This document shows, one piece after another, positions 60,751 to 64,000 of a DNA stretch of 64,000 nucleotides. The position numbers and the translations under genes are program-made. Source of the stretch: Alnus glutinosa (taxonomy: Eukaryota > Streptophyta > Magnoliopsida > Fagales > Betulaceae); NCBI RefSeq assembly GCF_958979055.1, contig NC_084898.1, positions 2,428,001 through 2,492,000 of the forward strand, written 5' to 3'. A model generated the notes under the pieces. The model made no database searches, was not told where the DNA came from, and saw only the letters and a list, made by a program, of their open reading frames with translations. How positions within the stretch are numbered: position 1 is the first letter of the stretch; each line of letters opens with the position of its first letter.

Positions 60751-62567
60751 TACGATTAAATGTGTGATAGATCATCATTAGATTTTGATCAAATAGTAAT
60801 TTTAAAAGCAGCATTAATTTTGAGAGAACTAAATGAGGACCTGGGTCTTCCTTATAGTATTACTCTGTTGTACTTATAAGTTTTTTTCCAATTTTTTATT
60901 GTATTTATTTTATTTTTTTTAATAAAGAATTAAAGATCGATCAAATGGCCTGGCTGGTGCCTGGTGAAGATTGCCATATCAAACCAATAGTATAAAATTG
61001 AGATAGAAGATGTGTACGCAACATTACTCCTTATCATGTATAAGCCAAAGATGGAACGTACCCAATTTTCAAGGAATTAAGCATAACATCTCCAATTATT
61101 GGAGTGGAGTCTAAGTCTTGCGCAACGACGTTGATCGACATTATGGTTGATATTTTAAGAAAAAAAATATTTTTGAAGAGATCGTGGATATATATACTCT
61201 ATTTTGGGCGATTTGTCACTTTTAGCATGATTCTGCAGATCGATCGATTCATGATGTCGGTATAAGTAACTACCAAGGAGTTTCATTCTAAAATAATGTT
61301 ATCCACTTCAAGTCTTGATCATGCTAATGAAATGGTCAAGATCGAGGATAGCTTTTAAATAATTAGAACCAAAAAAAAAAAAAAGAAAAAGTAATTTTTA
61401 TAACAATAATTAATTTAGAGAATATATATGACGTAAACGCTCTAAATTATTGAAAATATTTAAACAAGTCACGACAGATCACTGCAATTATAGAGAAGGA
61501 ATTACTCTCCGATCGTCACATCGAAATTTATTTTCGAGTGAATTATTGGATGGGGAACCGCCGCCTATTGCTCCTCCTCGAGGCATTCACGTGCTCTTTG
61601 AGAATTTTCATATATATATATATATGCACCAGTTTTGTAATATGAACAAATTAAGGCCAAGTGATTTGCCATCTCGTTTCAGTATTCGTGGAGATTCCTA
61701 AAGATAATGTGAAAATACGAGCATGCAAGAGATGCACATTATTATTTTATTAACTATAGTGGTAATCATTGACTCATTGTGGTCGCTACATGCCATCATA
61801 TTAGGATTACCTTCTGGACAATGTTTTTTTAGAATGTGTTTTGTTTTAATTTTTGAAAAAGTGTTTTGACATGAAATAAATTTTAAAGTAGTTTAGAGTG
61901 TTTTTGTAAATATATTTTTAATTGAGAAATGATTAAATTACTTACACTACACAACAATAACATAACACCAAATTTAAATTGTGTGTTAATGGGATCATGC
62001 AAGAAATGAATCATACCTCGGTCCCGCCATCCCGTCCTTAATAATGAGCAAGGGATCGAGAAGTGACAAATTTTGCATATAACCCCTTATTTCATTTTTG
62101 TTTATTTATTTATATAATATATAAATAAATAAATAAAAGAAAAGCAGTACGTGTTTCTTGTTCATGCTTTTGCACCAATATTGATCTCCACAATTAATTG
62201 GATTGACCCATATATCGGGCCTGTAATTCCTATATAATAAAATTTTCAGAAACGATCGAGTCGCGTCATCTCAATGCATAAAAGAAAAAAAATTAAGGTA
62301 AAAAATGGTGACCAATCAGTCATTAACCTTGATTATTGGTCATGAAGTGACCCAACCACCCTAGTTATAACGTGCAAGTGAGGGCAAAGAGTACTGCCTT
62401 CTAATTAGGGTAGAATTGCATACATATGGCGGGGCCCGGGGGCATATGACGTGCAACGTAGGGCAAAGAGTGCCCTTCTCTTTTTCTCTTTTTTGATAAA
62501 ATGATACAACAAACAAAAAGAAGAAAGGGAACAAAACAAACTATGGGGGGTTGATATCCTTAGCTTA
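60751..62567. other. Intergenic DNA upstream of CYP76-like gene 2
   Basis: No gene is recognised. Around 62,370-62,480 a short motif, GGGCAAAGAGT followed by CCTTCT, occurs twice, with a further variant near 62,738. Confidence 0.4.
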
Positions 62568-62718
62568 AAGGAAGAATAATGATAGTTGTATATCACCCCT
62601 ATAACAAATGTACAACACCCCTTTACATGGGGTGAGCGCCACACACTGTGGGATTCACCCCATATGAAGGGGTGTTGTACATTTGTTGTACACTTGATGT
62701 ACAGGAATCACTTCCTTA
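62568..62718. mobile_element. Hairpin MITE in P450 gene 2 upstream region
   Basis: Inverted arms share AAGGAAG, ACAAATGTACAACACCCCTT and CATGGGGTGA/CATATGGGGTGAA around a CCACACACTGTGGG centre. Related to the hairpin at 1,626-1,728. Confidence 0.75.
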
Positions 62719-63209
62719 ATAGGAATCATAACAATGTGGGTCAAAGACTGCCTTCTCATTACGTGATTCGTACATGATGCATCGGAGAGGGACATGAAGG
62801 GCAACTAATTAATGTCTTCTCATTAATATATAGGGCTTTGATATGTAGAGAAATACAGTGTTCAAATATTAGTAACAACCGATTTTCAAGTAGTGCAACA
62901 AATTTATATTAGTCCAAAGACTGACAACTAAAAGTAGAAGAAAGATTAAAACTTAATGGAAAATAGAGTACTTCTTATTTATAAAATAATACATTGAATA
63001 GAAAAAACTTGTTTTGCTTCTTTTTAGCTAGAAAGAAAGAAACAAAATAGAGATGTCAACGCCCCACTTTTCAACCTTGCTTTGCGCGCTTCTTATCTTT
63101 AAAGCCATCAAGGAAGAAGAGTAGTCTTGTTTGACTTTGCTTTGTTCTTTCCCTTGTGAGATTATATAGTTCAGTTCCTCTGAGATTTTGAGTTGATCGA
63201 GTGAGAGAG

Positions 63210-64000
63210 ATGGATTTCTTGATGAGCTTTGTAATTGGTCTTTGCCTTTTCTGGATCTTAATTAAAACCTTCCATATAATTCCCAGAAGCAAAGCAACTC
63301 ACAGCAAGCTTCCACCTGGTCCAAAACCTTTTCCGGTCATCGGAAACCTCTTAGAACTCGGTGATAAACCCCACAGGTCCCTAACCAAGCTTGCGAAGGT
63401 TCATGGCCCCATAATGACCCTAAAACTAGGCAGAGTAACCACAATAGTCATTTCTTCAGCAAACATGGCCAAAGAAATCCTCCAAACACATGATCAAATC
63501 TTGTCCAACCGAACCATCCCGGATGCACTCCGAGCCCACGAACACGACGAGTTCGGCTTGCCATGGATACCCGTTTCAAGCCAGTGGAGAAACCTTCGCA
63601 AAATATGCAACGGCCAACTATTCTCCAACACAGCACTTGACGCCAACCAAGATATCCGGCGCAAGAAAGTCCAAGAGCTCCTCGCCGAAACTCGTCAAAG
63701 CAGCCTAACCGGTGAGGCAGTAGATATCGGCAAAGTAGCTTTCAAGACTACGCTTAATATGTTATCAAACACCATCCTTTCGGCGGATTTGGCGGATCTG
63801 AATTCTGACGCGGCTAAAAAGTTCAAGGAGATTGCGTGGAATATCATGAAAGAGGCAGGGAAACCTAACATAGCAGATTATTTTCCTGTGCTTCAGAAGT
63901 TGGACCCCCAAGGGATAAGGCAGCGCATGACAGTTAACTTTGGGAAGATGATAGATCTCTTTGCCCACATGATTAGAGAACGGTTGCAGTTGAGAAAAGT
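63210..64000 (+). CDS. CYP76: Cytochrome P450, CYP76-like, copy 2 (exon 1, cut by window end)
   Basis: The first 263 codons of a second P450, almost identical to the gene at 54,382 in the same orientation. Differences are scattered substitutions (for example KVHGPI for KLHGPI, IPDALRAHEHDE for VPDAVRVHEHDK) with no stop or frameshift, so it appears functional. The membrane anchor, LPPGPKPFPVIGN hinge and WRNLRKIC C-helix are present; the I-helix onward lies beyond the window. About 120 bp of upstream sequence is also shared, then homology is lost, so the two copies may be regulated differently. Confidence 0.93.
   Translation, partial: MDFLMSFVIGLCLFWILIKTFHIIPRSKATHSKLPPGPKPFPVIGNLLELGDKPHRSLTKLAKVHGPIMTLKLGRVTTIVISSANMAKEILQTHDQILSNRTIPDALRAHEHDEFGLPWIPVSSQWRNLRKICNGQLFSNTALDANQDIRRKKVQELLAETRQSSLTGEAVDIGKVAFKTTLNMLSNTILSADLADLNSDAAKKFKEIAWNIMKEAGKPNIADYFPVLQKLDPQGIRQRMTVNFGKMIDLFAHMIRERLQLRK

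Overview
This window reads as nuclear DNA of a flowering plant, most likely a woody core eudicot (I cannot name the species). The evidence is spliced genes with GT-AG introns in AT-rich intergenic DNA, plant-only families (a GRF transcription factor with a miR396 site, a phytocyanin, CYP76-type P450s) and a dense plant transposon load (CACTA, hAT, LINE, Cassandra TRIM, many fold-back MITEs).

Layout. (1) 1-13.5 kb is repeat-rich and gene-poor. It holds two paralogous small secreted peptide genes (2.4 and 8.2-8.6 kb, minus strand) with a CX3C...CX3C pattern, several hairpin MITEs and two hAT-like elements with 8-bp target duplications. (2) 13,729-27,542 is one complete 13.8-kb CACTA (En/Spm) transposon with CACTA termini and an ATT target duplication. 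It carries a 4-exon TNP2/TNPD-type transposase and a 7-exon TNPA-like gene. Both open reading frames stay open across inferred splice sites. Its other DNA is unusual: palindromic subterminal repeats, about 2.4 kb of degenerate telomere-like TTTAGGG repeats, and a GA-rich satellite. (3) A phytocyanin gene (27.6-28.2 kb, minus) lies 27 bp from the transposon end and has a one-base homopolymer frameshift. (4) An intronless nucleotide-sugar transporter gene (33.0-34.1 kb, minus) is the best-preserved ordinary gene. (5) A short GRF gene (39.6-40.7 kb, minus) has QLQ and WRC domains and a miR396 site. (6) 41-45 kb contains MITEs, a complete 542-bp Cassandra TRIM retrotransposon with 5S rRNA sequence in its LTRs, and a tRNA-Val(AAC)-like locus. 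(7) 45.3-48.4 kb is a five-coding-exon gene for a conserved plant protein of 823 aa, with one intron of U12 type. (8) 49.4-52 kb has a third hAT relative, a 5'-truncated LINE with a 15-bp target duplication, and a decayed P450. (9) 54.4-64.0 kb is a CYP76-type P450 cluster: one complete two-exon gene, an inverted exon-2 fragment, a non-autonomous CACTA relative, and the first exon of a second, nearly identical gene cut off by the window end.

The genes do not form a pathway. The two themes are local duplication (peptide pair, P450 cluster, and a probable phytocyanin duplicate just outside the left edge) and transposon activity. All splice sites, domains and target duplications were read by eye; no alignment or database search was run.
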